From Nitrospira sp. (GTDB lineage Bacteria; Nitrospirota; Nitrospiria; Nitrospirales; Nitrospiraceae): a stretch of 35,149 bases of DNA. Numbering within the stretch: position 1 is the first letter of the stretch; each line of letters opens with the position of its first letter. Both the position numbers and the translations under genes were made by a program. The stretch spans positions 1 to 35,149 of the forward strand of contig JANDJE010000024.1 of NCBI GenBank assembly GCA_024331095.1. Direction: 5' to 3'. Below, in pieces: positions 7,079-14,643 of this stretch. The notes under the pieces were generated by a model, which was given only the letters and a program-made list of their open reading frames with translations, was not told where the DNA came from and did no database searches.

Positions 7079-7819
7079 ATGGATCGCGACAAGATCGAAC
7101 GGGTCTATACGACCTACGCCGGGTTCTATGACCACGTGTTCGGGAAAGTATTTCAGGAGGGACGGGAATCCGCCATCCGCAATCTCAACGTGCAGCCCGG
7201 TGAGACGGTGCTTGAGGTCGGCGTGGGGACCGGCATTGCGCTCCCGATGTATCCCAGCCACTGTCGCATCGTGGGCATCGATCTGTCCGAGGGCATGTTG
7301 GCCAAGGCCAAAGAACGGGCCGAGGCCCTTCGGCTTTCGCACGTTCAGCTTCACCGGATGGACGCCGGAGCCATGGAATTCGCGGACGACAGTTTCGACA
7401 CGGTCGTGGCGGCGTACGTCGTGACGGCGGTCCCCGACTATCGGAAGGTCGTCAATGAAATGATTCGCGTCTGCCGACCCGGAGGCCGCATTGTCATGCT
7501 GAATCATTTCAGCAACGGGAACAAGGTCATCAACGCCATCGAACGGGTCCTGTCGCCCCTCACCAAACACTTGGGGTGGAGGACCGACCTCTCGCTGAAC
7601 ACCGTCCTGGAAGGAACGTCGCTCCTGGTCGCCCGCAAACAAAAGGTCAATCCGCTCCGCCTGTGGGCCTTGGTCGAGTGTGTAAACGGCAAGGATGGGT
7701 GTCGGCACACTGGCCGTCCCGCCTCCGATCAGTATGGCGCCTCGGGATACTCGAACGGCGGCGGGACGGCGAACTATTCGAACGGCAACGGCCGCTATTC
7801 CCACGAAGCGGCTCTCTGA
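7079..7819 (+). CDS. pmtA: PmtA-like phosphatidylethanolamine N-methyltransferase (SAM-dependent)
   Basis: A 246-residue class I methyltransferase. The start MDRDKIERVYTTYAGFYDHV and FGKVFQEGRESAI, SAM motif I VLEVGVGTG (residues 44-52), acidic motif II GIDLSEGML and VCRPGGRIVMLNHFS follow the Rhodobacter-type PmtA family. That family methylates phosphatidylethanolamine stepwise towards phosphatidylcholine at the membrane. Two in-frame ATGs occur at 7076 and 7079; 7079 was chosen because GGAGG at 7069-7073 lies five bases upstream. The last 28 or so residues are an unusual low-complexity tail rich in Gly, Ser, Asn and Tyr (YSNGGGTANYSNGNGRYS), not typical of the family. Other lipid or quinone methyltransferases share these motifs, so the substrate is inferred. 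Confidence 0.78.
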   Translation: MDRDKIERVYTTYAGFYDHVFGKVFQEGRESAIRNLNVQPGETVLEVGVGTGIALPMYPSHCRIVGIDLSEGMLAKAKERAEALRLSHVQLHRMDAGAMEFADDSFDTVVAAYVVTAVPDYRKVVNEMIRVCRPGGRIVMLNHFSNGNKVINAIERVLSPLTKHLGWRTDLSLNTVLEGTSLLVARKQKVNPLRLWALVECVNGKDGCRHTGRPASDQYGASGYSNGGGTANYSNGNGRYSHEAAL

Positions 7820-7829
7820 CGCGTTTCTT

Positions 7830-8669
7830 TTAGACCGATCTCGCCCGGCTGTTCCTTGTGACCCAGCTTTCCCATTCATGGCCGGGGATGATCGTCGTGC
7901 CGACGAGACAGGTGCCTTCGAAATTTCTCGTGATCTGGCAGGCGAGGATTTCCACGATGCGGCGCGCCTGTCGGTCTTGCGAGCCAAGGACCCGCAGCAT
8001 CAGACCAAAGCCGTCTCCCGCGAGCGGCTTGTACATCATCACTCGCACCTTGCTCGCCTCGGGAGCCGTGGGGCGATCGGTGGGAATCAAATCCCCCTCC
8101 CAGGTAATCATCGGCGTAATGGCCGGCGTAATCGTCGGATTAACGGTTGCATCCCGCTTGGTTGACGTCAAAAAGCACGGAAGACCCGCTTCATCGAGTT
8201 GATCCAACAGCCATTGGACGGTGGGGCCGTCGGCCGTTTGCCCTTGGAACGTCCATCGTGCCAAGTCGGCAAAGGCGTTGGGAGAGGCGATCGGAGCGGA
8301 GACTTCTTGAAAGTGCGCTTCGTCGCAGACGATGTAGAGTTCTCCCTGCGGATCGAACCAGAAGCGCAGTCGCCCCGCGCCGTATTCCGCCTGGATGACG
8401 TCGAGCGACGAACAGTCCGCGCCTTCCTGCTCCAGCAGCGAAAAATCCGTCACGCCGGTCATCGTGAGCTTGGCGACGCGAATCGACCCGTGCGCCTGGT
8501 AGCGGATGGTGACCGAGACCGTAGTTCCCGCCGGAATGTCCCGCCCGGACTCTTCATCGAACAAGCGTCGTTTGGACATCTGTACGTCCGTGACGTAACC
8601 GGAGCGGAATCCTCCCGTGTGGACGATCAGCCATCTGAGGTCTTCGCCCGTCTTGATCGTGTGCCGCAT
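7830..8669 (-). CDS. Hypothetical 279-residue cytoplasmic protein
   Basis: I do not recognise this protein. It has no signal peptide or membrane helix. The N-terminal half is beta-rich (TTVSVTIRYQAHGSIRVAKL, LRFWFDPQGELYIVCDEA), followed by a helical segment (DGPTVQWLLDQLDEAGLPCF). A Thr/Pro/Ile linker TVNPTITPAITPMITW leads to a final alpha/beta part (KVRVMMYKPLAGDGFGLMLR, ILACQITRNFEGTCLVGTTI). There is no Shine-Dalgarno before the ATG. A TACAAT -10-like element at 8681-8676 would place the transcription start at or next to the ATG, raising the possibility of a leaderless message. Neighbours give no clue: a lipid methyltransferase converges from the left and a macrodomain gene lies upstream. 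Confidence 0.68.
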   Translation of the reverse strand: MRHTIKTGEDLRWLIVHTGGFRSGYVTDVQMSKRRLFDEESGRDIPAGTTVSVTIRYQAHGSIRVAKLTMTGVTDFSLLEQEGADCSSLDVIQAEYGAGRLRFWFDPQGELYIVCDEAHFQEVSAPIASPNAFADLARWTFQGQTADGPTVQWLLDQLDEAGLPCFLTSTKRDATVNPTITPAITPMITWEGDLIPTDRPTAPEASKVRVMMYKPLAGDGFGLMLRVLGSQDRQARRIVEILACQITRNFEGTCLVGTTIIPGHEWESWVTRNSRARSV

Positions 8670-8834
8670 GCGCTCATTGTAGCCTACAGAGGATGGAACG
8701 GCTAGGTAGTCACGAAGTTCCGACCGGCATTCTCGGTCGCGCCGACCGGTTTCTGGGCGAGGGAGGAGTCCTTAAGAGCGACGTCCGATCGGAAGTGGAT
8801 CGTTGAACATTTTCGTCGCTTGGGGAAGCGCGAT

Positions 8835-9359
8835 TCACTCGCCGGCTAGGATCTGGTGGTACACGGCCAAATCATGGGGAGAGAAGCAACAGAAGATGAC
8901 GTCATGCAGGATGGGAACGTTCGCCAGCGACTCGCGGACCGTCGCAACGGCGATTTCGGCGGCCTGTTCGATGGGATAGCCGTAGATGCCGGTGCTGATG
9001 CCGGGGAACGCAATGCTGGTAATCCCGTTGATCGAGGCGAGCTCAATACACCGTCGATAACAGGAGGCCAGCAATTCCGCTTCACCGCGTCGTCCTCCAT
9101 GCCACACGGGACCGACCGTATGGATGACGTATCGAGCGGGAAGTCGATAGCCTCTCGTAAGCTTGGCGTCTCCGGTTCGGCAGCCGCCGAGCCGGCGGCA
9201 TTCCTCGGCCAGTTCAGGCCCTGCGGCGCGGTGGATCGCGCCGCAGACTCCCCCGCCGGGAAGCAACGATTCGTTCGCAGCATTGACGATCGCGTCAACG
9301 TTCAGGGTGGTGATATCGGCGCAAATAGCGCGAAGGGACGGCTGCCGCTCCTGCTTCAT
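8835..9359 (-). CDS. Macrodomain O-acetyl-ADP-ribose deacetylase / ADP-ribosyl hydrolase (YmdB/MacroD type)
   Basis: A 174-residue stand-alone macrodomain. It shows [27 protein letters not shown] in pieces: the NAAN motif, the Gly-rich loop [14 protein letters not shown], the [10 protein letters not shown] strand and the second ligand loop [10 protein letters not shown]. This is the MacroD/YmdB set, including the Asn and Asp ([15 protein letters not shown] start, here [11 protein letters not shown]) that bind ADP-ribose. The family removes ADP-ribose or O-acetyl from ADP-ribose and also affects RNase III in E. coli. The start is set at [12 protein letters not shown] because the domain begins there; the frame is open a further 38 codons but that stretch is low in family similarity. 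It is a single-gene unit. Confidence 0.88.
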   Translation of the reverse strand: MKQERQPSLRAICADITTLNVDAIVNAANESLLPGGGVCGAIHRAAGPELAEECRRLGGCRTGDAKLTRGYRLPARYVIHTVGPVWHGGRRGEAELLASCYRRCIELASINGITSIAFPGISTGIYGYPIEQAAEIAVATVRESLANVPILHDVIFCCFSPHDLAVYHQILAGE

Positions 9360-9685
9360 GGCTAGGCAGGACGAGACTTCTCGATCCTTTTCCGCTTGGG
9401 TTGAATGGCTGACACAAGATAAATTTAAGAAAAGCGAGATCGAAAAGGAAGAAGAAAGGCCCGACGCAAACAAGTCTCGCTGAGGCGGCGTTCCATTGAG
9501 GCCAACATCACCTTGGCATCGTCCGTAGGCCTGCCTTCCTGTTGAACCACCGCAAGGGTCTGCCGGTTACTATGGTATGACCGTGGCAATGAGAACGGGC
9601 AGGCGATACCGGATCAATTTTGAATTTGAACGTTACGAAAGGTCAACGGGATCGAGGAAAACCATGTCTTGAGAAAGGCCCTGAC
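9360..9685. other. Gene-poor gap between the macrodomain gene and the second hicAB
   Basis: This 326-base stretch is visibly richer in A and T than its neighbours (for example around 9410-9460 and 9618-9645). It contains no reading frame with protein-like sequence, no RNA gene and no perfect long inverted repeat that I can see. It presumably holds the promoter of the macrodomain gene (minus strand) and the 3' flank of hicA. It may be decayed accessory DNA. Confidence 0.5.
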
Positions 9686-9898
9686 TTAAAGCAAGGATCG
9701 GAACTCATCATTGGTGAGACCTGCGTCACGAGCAAGGCCGCCCATGGTGATGGCATTGATGGGATTGTGACGGGGGATGGTCAGGATGCGGCGGCCGTTA
9801 CTCATCACGATATGCTTTCCTTGGCGGACGATGCGAAAGCCCGCCTTTTCAAAGGCCCGCACGGCGGCGAGGTGATTAACGCCCGGAATCTTCGGCAA
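9686..9898 (-). CDS. hicA: HicA-family mRNA interferase toxin (second HicAB pair)
   Basis: A 70-residue YcfA/HicA protein: a helix AAVRAFEKAGFRIVRQGKH with the catalytic-position His29, the strand HIVMSNGRRILTIPRH, then the helix GGLARDAGLTNDEFRSLL. This is the classic HicA layout and is more canonical than the pair at 3.6-4.0 kb. The start is a TTG at 9898, two bases after the HicB stop, without its own ribosome binding site, so translation probably depends on coupling to HicB. The toxin would cleave mRNA when HicB is lost. Confidence 0.87.
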   Translation of the reverse strand: MPKIPGVNHLAAVRAFEKAGFRIVRQGKHIVMSNGRRILTIPRHNPINAITMGGLARDAGLTNDEFRSLL

Positions 9899-9900
9899 TG

Positions 9901-10098
9901 TCAGACCGCGATATCGATCTCGCGTATGTCCTGGCCTCGGAGTTCATCCTCAACGACAGCCAGATATTCGCGAATGGCATCTTGAATGTTCTCAATGGCA
10001 TCCTGTTCCGTAGCGCCTTGTGACCAGCATCCGGGCAATCCGGGGACGAACACGGCATAGCCTTCTTCGGATTTTTGCAGGGCGATGCGATATTTCAT
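9901..10098 (-). CDS. hicB: HicB-family antitoxin (second HicAB pair)
   Basis: A 65-residue short HicB: MKYRIALQKSEEGYAVFVPG, LPGCWSQGATEQDAIENIQD and the helix AIREYLAVVEDEL, all standard for the antitoxin's partial RNase-H-like fold. No DNA-binding domain follows. The ATG at 10098 has an AAGGGA ribosome binding site and a candidate promoter at 10162-10190. It lies immediately upstream of its toxin with a two-base gap. Confidence 0.88.
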   Translation of the reverse strand: MKYRIALQKSEEGYAVFVPGLPGCWSQGATEQDAIENIQDAIREYLAVVEDELRGQDIREIDIAV

Positions 10099-10161
10099 TG
10101 TTTGTTCCCTTGTCTGGGTGCTTGTCCTTCCATAGGACCGCTTGCCGATTCAGTCAGCAAC

Positions 10162-10190
10162 AGTGTATGTATCCCCTTGAAAAAAGTCCA
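10162..10190 (-). promoter_or_regulatory. Candidate promoter for the second hicB-hicA
   Basis: On the minus strand, TGGACT (-35, 10190-10185) and TACACT (-10, 10167-10162) are separated by 17 bases. The transcript would start near 10155, about 57 bases before hicB. Both boxes match the consensus at four of six positions. Confidence 0.35.
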
Positions 10191-10231
10191 GGTTGCAGAT
10201 TGTTCCTCGTCCTGCCGAAGTACCAAGAATT

Positions 10232-10918
10232 ATGATCCGAGCCGTCTGTCTCCAACACGTTCCTTTCGAAGGGCCCGGCGCCTTTGCGTCGTCGCTCGCG
10301 AAGCGGGGCGTCATGCTGGAACGGTGGCTGGTTCCAACGGACGGCCTTCCGAAAGATCCGGGTGATCTGCTGATCGTCATGGGCGGGCCCATGTCGGTCA
10401 ATGACGCCGACCCATGGATTGCCGAGGAAACCGACTTCATCCGATCCGCGCTGTTGTCCGGCAAACCGGTGGTCGGCGTGTGCCTCGGCAGCCAGTTCAT
10501 GGCCAAGGCGTTGGGTGCCGCGGTTCGATCGGGCAAGGCGCTGGAAATCGGGATGACGAGGGTCCGGCTGACCGCTCAAGCCGGACAGGACCCGGTGTTC
10601 AGCACGTTCCCCGACTCGTTCGAGGTGTTTGAATGGCACGGCGAGGTGTTTGACTTGCCCGACGGCTGTGTGCCGTTGGCGGGATCGGACGTCGCGCCGC
10701 TCCAAGCGTTTCGCTACGGATCACATGCCTACGGGTTGTTGTTTCACCTGGAAATGGAGGGGGCTGGGATCGACGGTTTGTGCCGGGAATGTTCCGGCGA
10801 TCTCGTCAAGGCTCGTTTGTCGGTGGACCAGGTGAAATCGACCGCGCTCCCGCGCCTTGCCCAACTCCACGCCATGGCCGACCGATTGATCGGCCACCTT
10901 CTGGCGTCGCGGCGTTGA
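10232..10918 (+). CDS. Class I glutamine amidotransferase (GATase1) domain protein
   Basis: A 228-residue stand-alone type 1 glutamine amidotransferase resembling the GMP-synthase amidotransferase half. The triad is visible: nucleophile Cys84 in VVGVCLGSQFMAKAL, and His172 and Glu174 in LLFHLEMEG. The early DLLIVMGGPMSVNDADPW and central FEVFEWHGEVFDLP motifs are also typical. It would hydrolyse glutamine to supply ammonia to an unknown acceptor enzyme, or act as a gamma-glutamyl hydrolase-like enzyme; no synthetase domain is fused or adjacent. The start is the ATG at 10232, where family similarity begins; the frame is open 13 codons upstream. The ribosome binding site is weak. Confidence 0.85.
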   Translation: MIRAVCLQHVPFEGPGAFASSLAKRGVMLERWLVPTDGLPKDPGDLLIVMGGPMSVNDADPWIAEETDFIRSALLSGKPVVGVCLGSQFMAKALGAAVRSGKALEIGMTRVRLTAQAGQDPVFSTFPDSFEVFEWHGEVFDLPDGCVPLAGSDVAPLQAFRYGSHAYGLLFHLEMEGAGIDGLCRECSGDLVKARLSVDQVKSTALPRLAQLHAMADRLIGHLLASRR

Positions 10919-10993
10919 TTCTCGTCGTGAGAGTGCAGTAGCCTACCGCGGCGACCCGAGATGATAGTTTCATAGAAAAAGGAGAGGATACGC

Positions 10994-12169
10994 ATGGGAA
11001 GTTTTCCGATAGAACCGGCGACGCGCATCAAGACGTTGCCGCCCTACTTATTCGCCGCGATCGACAAGATGAAGCAGGAGGCGATCGCCAGGGGGGTGGA
11101 CATCATCAATCTCGGCATCGGAGATCCGGATTTGCCGACGCCGGCCCCCATCATCGACGGTCTGGCCCAGGCTGCCAAGAATCCCAAGCACCATCAATAC
11201 CCGTCCTACGAAGGCCTGTTGGCCTTCCGCACCGCCGTCGCCGATTGGTACAAGCGACGGTTCCACGTCACGCTGAATCCCGCCGACGAGGTCCTCACCT
11301 TGATCGGCTCGAAGGAAGGGATCGGTCACGTGCCCCTCGCCTTTGTCGATCCGGGCGACGTCGTCTTGGTGCCGAGTCCCGGCTATCCGGTTTATCCGGT
11401 CGGCACGAGTTTCGCGGGCGGGGTGGCGCACATCATGCCGCTCACGAAAGCCAACGGATTTTTGCCGGATCTGGACGCGATTCCCAAGGACGTCGCCGTA
11501 AAGGCCAAGCTGATGTGGCTCAATTCACCGAATAATCCCACGTCGGTGGTGATGACGAAGGAGTATTTCAAGCGAGTGGTTGAGTTCGCGAGGGAGTATC
11601 ACATCATCGTCTGCCATGACGCCGCCTATTCCGAGATTTATTATGACGGCAAACGGCCGTCCAGTTTTCTTGAAGTCGAGGGAGCCAAGGACGTCGGCGT
11701 CGAGTTCCATTCGCTGTCCAAGACGTACAACATGACCGGCTGGCGCATCGGTTTTGCCGTGGGGCACAAGGAGGTCTTGGCCGGGTTGGGAAAAGTCAAA
11801 AGCAATCTGGATTCCGGCGTGTTTGAAGCCGTGCAAGCCGCGGGCGTGACGGCTCTCGGCCTGGATGAGTCCGTGACGGACGGCATTCGCAAGATCTATC
11901 AGGAACGGCGCGACACGCTCGTGCCCGGACTAAAAATGCTGGGGTTGGAGGTGGACCCTCCCGCCGCTGCGTTTTATGTCTGGGTCACGGTGCCAAAAGG
12001 CTATACGTCGACGTCCTTCACCGCTCACTTGCTCGAAAAGGCGGGGATCGTGACCACGCCGGGCAACGGCTTCGGCGCACCCGGCGAAGGGTACATCCGA
12101 ATGACCCTCTGCACGTCCAAAGAGCGATTGGCGGAAGCGGTGGAGCGAATCAAGCGCGTGGGATTCTGA
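10994..12169 (+). CDS. dapL: LL-diaminopimelate aminotransferase
   Basis: A 391-residue fold-type I PLP aminotransferase. It makes LL-diaminopimelate directly from tetrahydrodipicolinate using glutamate, bypassing the acyl-blocked route. Family features are INLGIGDPDLPTP at residues 38-50, YPSYEGLLAFRTAVADWY, WLNSPNNPTSV, the PLP-binding DAAY (Asp209, Tyr212) and the Schiff-base lysine Lys243 in SLSKTYNMTGWR. The C-terminus has the carboxylate-binding Arg in GEGYIRMTLC. A GGAGAGG ribosome binding site precedes the ATG. dapA, dapB and lysA occur 11-15 kb away on the other strand, which supports this assignment over a generic aspartate aminotransferase. It stands alone here, with folK starting 73 bases downstream. 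Confidence 0.88.
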   Translation: MGSFPIEPATRIKTLPPYLFAAIDKMKQEAIARGVDIINLGIGDPDLPTPAPIIDGLAQAAKNPKHHQYPSYEGLLAFRTAVADWYKRRFHVTLNPADEVLTLIGSKEGIGHVPLAFVDPGDVVLVPSPGYPVYPVGTSFAGGVAHIMPLTKANGFLPDLDAIPKDVAVKAKLMWLNSPNNPTSVVMTKEYFKRVVEFAREYHIIVCHDAAYSEIYYDGKRPSSFLEVEGAKDVGVEFHSLSKTYNMTGWRIGFAVGHKEVLAGLGKVKSNLDSGVFEAVQAAGVTALGLDESVTDGIRKIYQERRDTLVPGLKMLGLEVDPPAAAFYVWVTVPKGYTSTSFTAHLLEKAGIVTTPGNGFGAPGEGYIRMTLCTSKERLAEAVERIKRVGF

Positions 12170-12242
12170 CGGGGGTGTCAGTCGCCGACCGTCAATCTGA
12201 CGAGTCGGTCAAGAGGGCGCATGGCGGTTGAGGCCTGGCGAG

Positions 12243-12794
12243 ATGCCTGAAACGGTCTTTATCGGATTCGGGTCGAACGTCGGCGATCGGGCGGACTACT
12301 GTCATCGGGCGGTGACTTTGCTCGGCCTGCTGCCCCATTCGCAGGTCACGGGCGTATCGTCGCTTTATGAAACGGAGCCGATCAACGACGGAACGGACCC
12401 AGGGGAAAGATGGTTTCTCAACGGCGTGGTCGTGTTGGATACCGAGATTCCCCCTCGCAGCCTTCTCTCGTTCCTGCGCGAGATCGAACGGGCGCTGGGG
12501 CGTGACTTGGACAACAGAGCGGGACCCAGGACCATTGACTTGGATCTTCTCTTCTATGGGGCTCACGTCATTGACGAGCCGGACCTGATCGTGCCCCACC
12601 CGCGCCTGCATCAGCGCCGCTTTGTGCTGGTTCCGCTGAGCGAGGTGGCTCCTCATTGGACTCATCCGATCACGGGATTATCCGTGGCGCAGATGCTGGA
12701 TCGATTGACCGACCGTTCGGTTGTCCGAGCCTTCTCGTCCCCGTCCATTCGCGTCGGCTCACGGGCGGGATGCCCGTCCGGATTGAGCGCATGA
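12243..12794 (+). CDS. folK: 2-amino-4-hydroxy-6-hydroxymethyldihydropteridine pyrophosphokinase
   Basis: A 183-residue HPPK of folate synthesis, which transfers pyrophosphate from ATP to 6-hydroxymethyl-dihydropterin. Motifs are FIGFGSNVGDR at the start, SSLYETEP, FLNGVVVL, the HPPK signature RAGPRTIDLDLLFYG with the two Mg-binding Asp, and the VPHPRLHQRRFVLVPLSEVAP end. The start ATG at 12243 fits the family N-terminus. The last 25 or so residues extend past the usual end. The stop overlaps the panC start by four bases (ATGA at 12791-12794), giving a folate-pantothenate vitamin unit. Confidence 0.92.
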   Translation: MPETVFIGFGSNVGDRADYCHRAVTLLGLLPHSQVTGVSSLYETEPINDGTDPGERWFLNGVVVLDTEIPPRSLLSFLREIERALGRDLDNRAGPRTIDLDLLFYGAHVIDEPDLIVPHPRLHQRRFVLVPLSEVAPHWTHPITGLSVAQMLDRLTDRSVVRAFSSPSIRVGSRAGCPSGLSA

Positions 12795-13669
12795 GAATCA
12801 TCCGCAGTCCCGAGGCCATGGCCGCATGGAGCGAGAACCTTCGCCGCGAGGGCGTCACGATCGGCTTTGTTCCGACGATGGGAGCCTTGCACGACGGCCA
12901 CCGGTCGTTGATTCGGGCGGCCCGCCTTCGCTCGGACGCGCTGGTCGTGAGTGTCTTCGTGAACCCCACTCAATTCGGTCCGGGAGAGGATTTGACTCGG
13001 TATCCCCGCTCGCCCGCGCGAGATCGCGCGGTCTGTCGAAAGGAAAGAGTGGACGTGTGTTTCGAGCCGACTGAGGCGGCGATGTATCCCAAGGGATACC
13101 AGACTGTGGTGACGGTGCCGGAGATCGCCCGACGTTGGGAGGGAGAGCGACGCCCCCATCACTTCACCGGCGTCGCTACGGTGGTGACGAAACTGTTCGG
13201 CATCGTGCGCCCTCATCTCGCGTTGTTCGGGCAAAAAGACTATCAACAGGCGGCTCTGGTGAGACGGTTGGTTCAGGATCTCAATCTTGGGGTGCGCGTC
13301 GTCGTCCGTCCGACCGTCCGGGAAGCGGACGGTCTGGCCATGAGTTCGCGGAACGTTTATCTGTCGGCGGAGGAGCGGGTCATCGCCGCGACGTTGTACA
13401 AGAGCCTGAAAGCCGGGGGCGAGGCAATTCGAAAAGGGATCGCCGACGCATCGGCCGTTCAGGCAAGCATGAAGGCGGTGATCGAACGAGAACCGTTGCT
13501 GACGATGGATTATCTTGGCGTGTGCGACCCAGTGACATTGGAGCCGCTTGCCCGTGTCACGTCGAAAGCCGTTCTACTGGGAGCCGTCCGCCTTGGCTCC
13601 GTGCGCCTGATTGACAATCTGATTGTGTCGGCGCCCCGGGAGCGAATCCGTGGAGGCGTGGGCGGGTAG
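12791..13669 (+). CDS. panC: Pantothenate synthetase
   Basis: A 292-residue enzyme joining pantoate and beta-alanine with ATP, the last step of vitamin B5 synthesis. Motifs are GFVPTMGALHDGHRSLI (HIGH-type ATP site), SVFVNPTQFGPGEDL, HHFTGVATVVTKLF, LFGQKDYQQ and the KMSKS-like MSSRNVYL. The start is set at ATG 12791 because it yields the family N-terminus (MRIIRSPEAM) and overlaps the folK stop by four bases; an ATG at 12770 is also in frame. No panB is visible nearby. The C-terminus (LGSVRLIDNLIVSAP) is complete. Confidence 0.94.
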   Translation: MRIIRSPEAMAAWSENLRREGVTIGFVPTMGALHDGHRSLIRAARLRSDALVVSVFVNPTQFGPGEDLTRYPRSPARDRAVCRKERVDVCFEPTEAAMYPKGYQTVVTVPEIARRWEGERRPHHFTGVATVVTKLFGIVRPHLALFGQKDYQQAALVRRLVQDLNLGVRVVVRPTVREADGLAMSSRNVYLSAEERVIAATLYKSLKAGGEAIRKGIADASAVQASMKAVIEREPLLTMDYLGVCDPVTLEPLARVTSKAVLLGAVRLGSVRLIDNLIVSAPRERIRGGVGG

Positions 13670-13693
13670 AGCCGATATCGTGCGGATTGCGGA

Positions 13694-14272
13694 TTAATGC
13701 ATCAGCTTGGAAGGTCGGATGCACTGCCCCACCAACAGATTAAGGATGACCTGGCCCAAACGACGCCTGTCGGCCGGTTGAAGGCCGATAAAACGAAATC
13801 CCATCGATTCCGGTCTTGCCGAACAAACCAGGGCCGTCTCGACTACGATCGGTTCTTCTTCCGACGCCGGTTTGATAGTGAGTTCGAGCAAGCTGCCGAG
13901 CGGCAACATCGTGGATCTCTCGAACGTACAGCCGTCCATCGAGATCTCCGTCGTGCGGCCTTCCATGCGGGCGCCATTGTCGGCAAGAAGGGAAGCTTGA
14001 AAGGATGCGGCCAGCCGAACGTATTCTCGGCGATCGACTGTTTGTTCGTGAGCGGGAGAGGCCGACCAATGGGCCCGGAAACGAGTGGCGCACAGTTGAC
14101 AGCGGAACGGGAAGACATGGAAACGATAGAGGAACTTCTCAATGGTTCCTGCGCGGTATGCCGGGCGGATGAACGAGGACCCGCAGCAGGGACAGTGCAG
14201 ATCGGTTATGAACTCGTCTCCGGCCCCCGTAGGATGCGGCAGAGAGAGGAGAGATCCTCCGCTGTCAGGCAT
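13694..14272 (-). CDS. Zinc-ribbon PilZ-domain protein (putative c-di-GMP receptor)
   Basis: A 192-residue protein with an N-terminal zinc ribbon (HCPCCG at 26-31 and RCQLC at 57-61) and a C-terminal PilZ domain. The PilZ c-di-GMP site has the RxxxR element in DRREYVRL (Arg82, Arg86), but the second motif reads EISMDG, with Glu where Asp or Asn is usual, so binding may be altered. The ATG at 14272 is backed by a GGAGG site ten bases upstream; this makes the gene overlap the end of the mazG-like gene by 67 bases in another frame. Partner pathway unknown; Zn-ribbon PilZ proteins may sense c-di-GMP and act on gene expression or surface machinery. Confidence 0.78.
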   Translation of the reverse strand: MPDSGGSLLSLPHPTGAGDEFITDLHCPCCGSSFIRPAYRAGTIEKFLYRFHVFPFRCQLCATRFRAHWSASPAHEQTVDRREYVRLAASFQASLLADNGARMEGRTTEISMDGCTFERSTMLPLGSLLELTIKPASEEEPIVVETALVCSARPESMGFRFIGLQPADRRRLGQVILNLLVGQCIRPSKLMH

Positions 14273-14643
14273 GTTCGTTGTGCCTCCAAAATCGGTTCGA
14301 TGCGAGCCGGCGAATAGGTCTCGGGTTTGACCCACTTCCCGTCCGGCCGTTTGTGGCCTCCTACCTTGCTGAGATTGGACCGATGGACTTCGCGAAACAC
14401 CGGCTCCATGTCGATGCCGTATGACACGGCGGTGCCGTACACTACGTAGAGTAAGTCGGCCAATTCCTTGGCCACCGACGGTAAATCGCCGGAAGCCATG
14501 GATTGTTTGAGCTCGTCGAATTCTTCCTGAATGAGGCGGATCCGAAGCCGTTGAGTTTCTTCGCCGGGATCGGCGGGAACCGTTTGGATCAGAATGTCAA
14601 ATTTGCGATGAAATTCTTCGACCAGGAATTGTTCGTCCGTCAT
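14206..14643 (-). CDS. MazG-like nucleotide pyrophosphohydrolase
   Basis: A 145-residue all-alpha NTP pyrophosphohydrolase. The N-terminal helix carries EEFHRKFDILIQ, and the metal-binding EEFDELKQS (ExxE) and KELADLLYVVYGTA (ExxD) motifs follow. After them come FREVHRSNLSKVGGHKRPDGKWVKPETYSP, in pieces the hallmark of the MazG-related/phage-like group. Such enzymes hydrolyse NTPs, often aberrant or signalling nucleotides. The ATG at 14643 has AAAGGA five bases upstream; another in-frame ATG lies at 14661. Its 3' end overlaps the PilZ gene, suggesting co-transcription. Confidence 0.84.
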   Translation of the reverse strand: MTDEQFLVEEFHRKFDILIQTVPADPGEETQRLRIRLIQEEFDELKQSMASGDLPSVAKELADLLYVVYGTAVSYGIDMEPVFREVHRSNLSKVGGHKRPDGKWVKPETYSPARIEPILEAQRTCLTAEDLSSLCRILRGPETSS

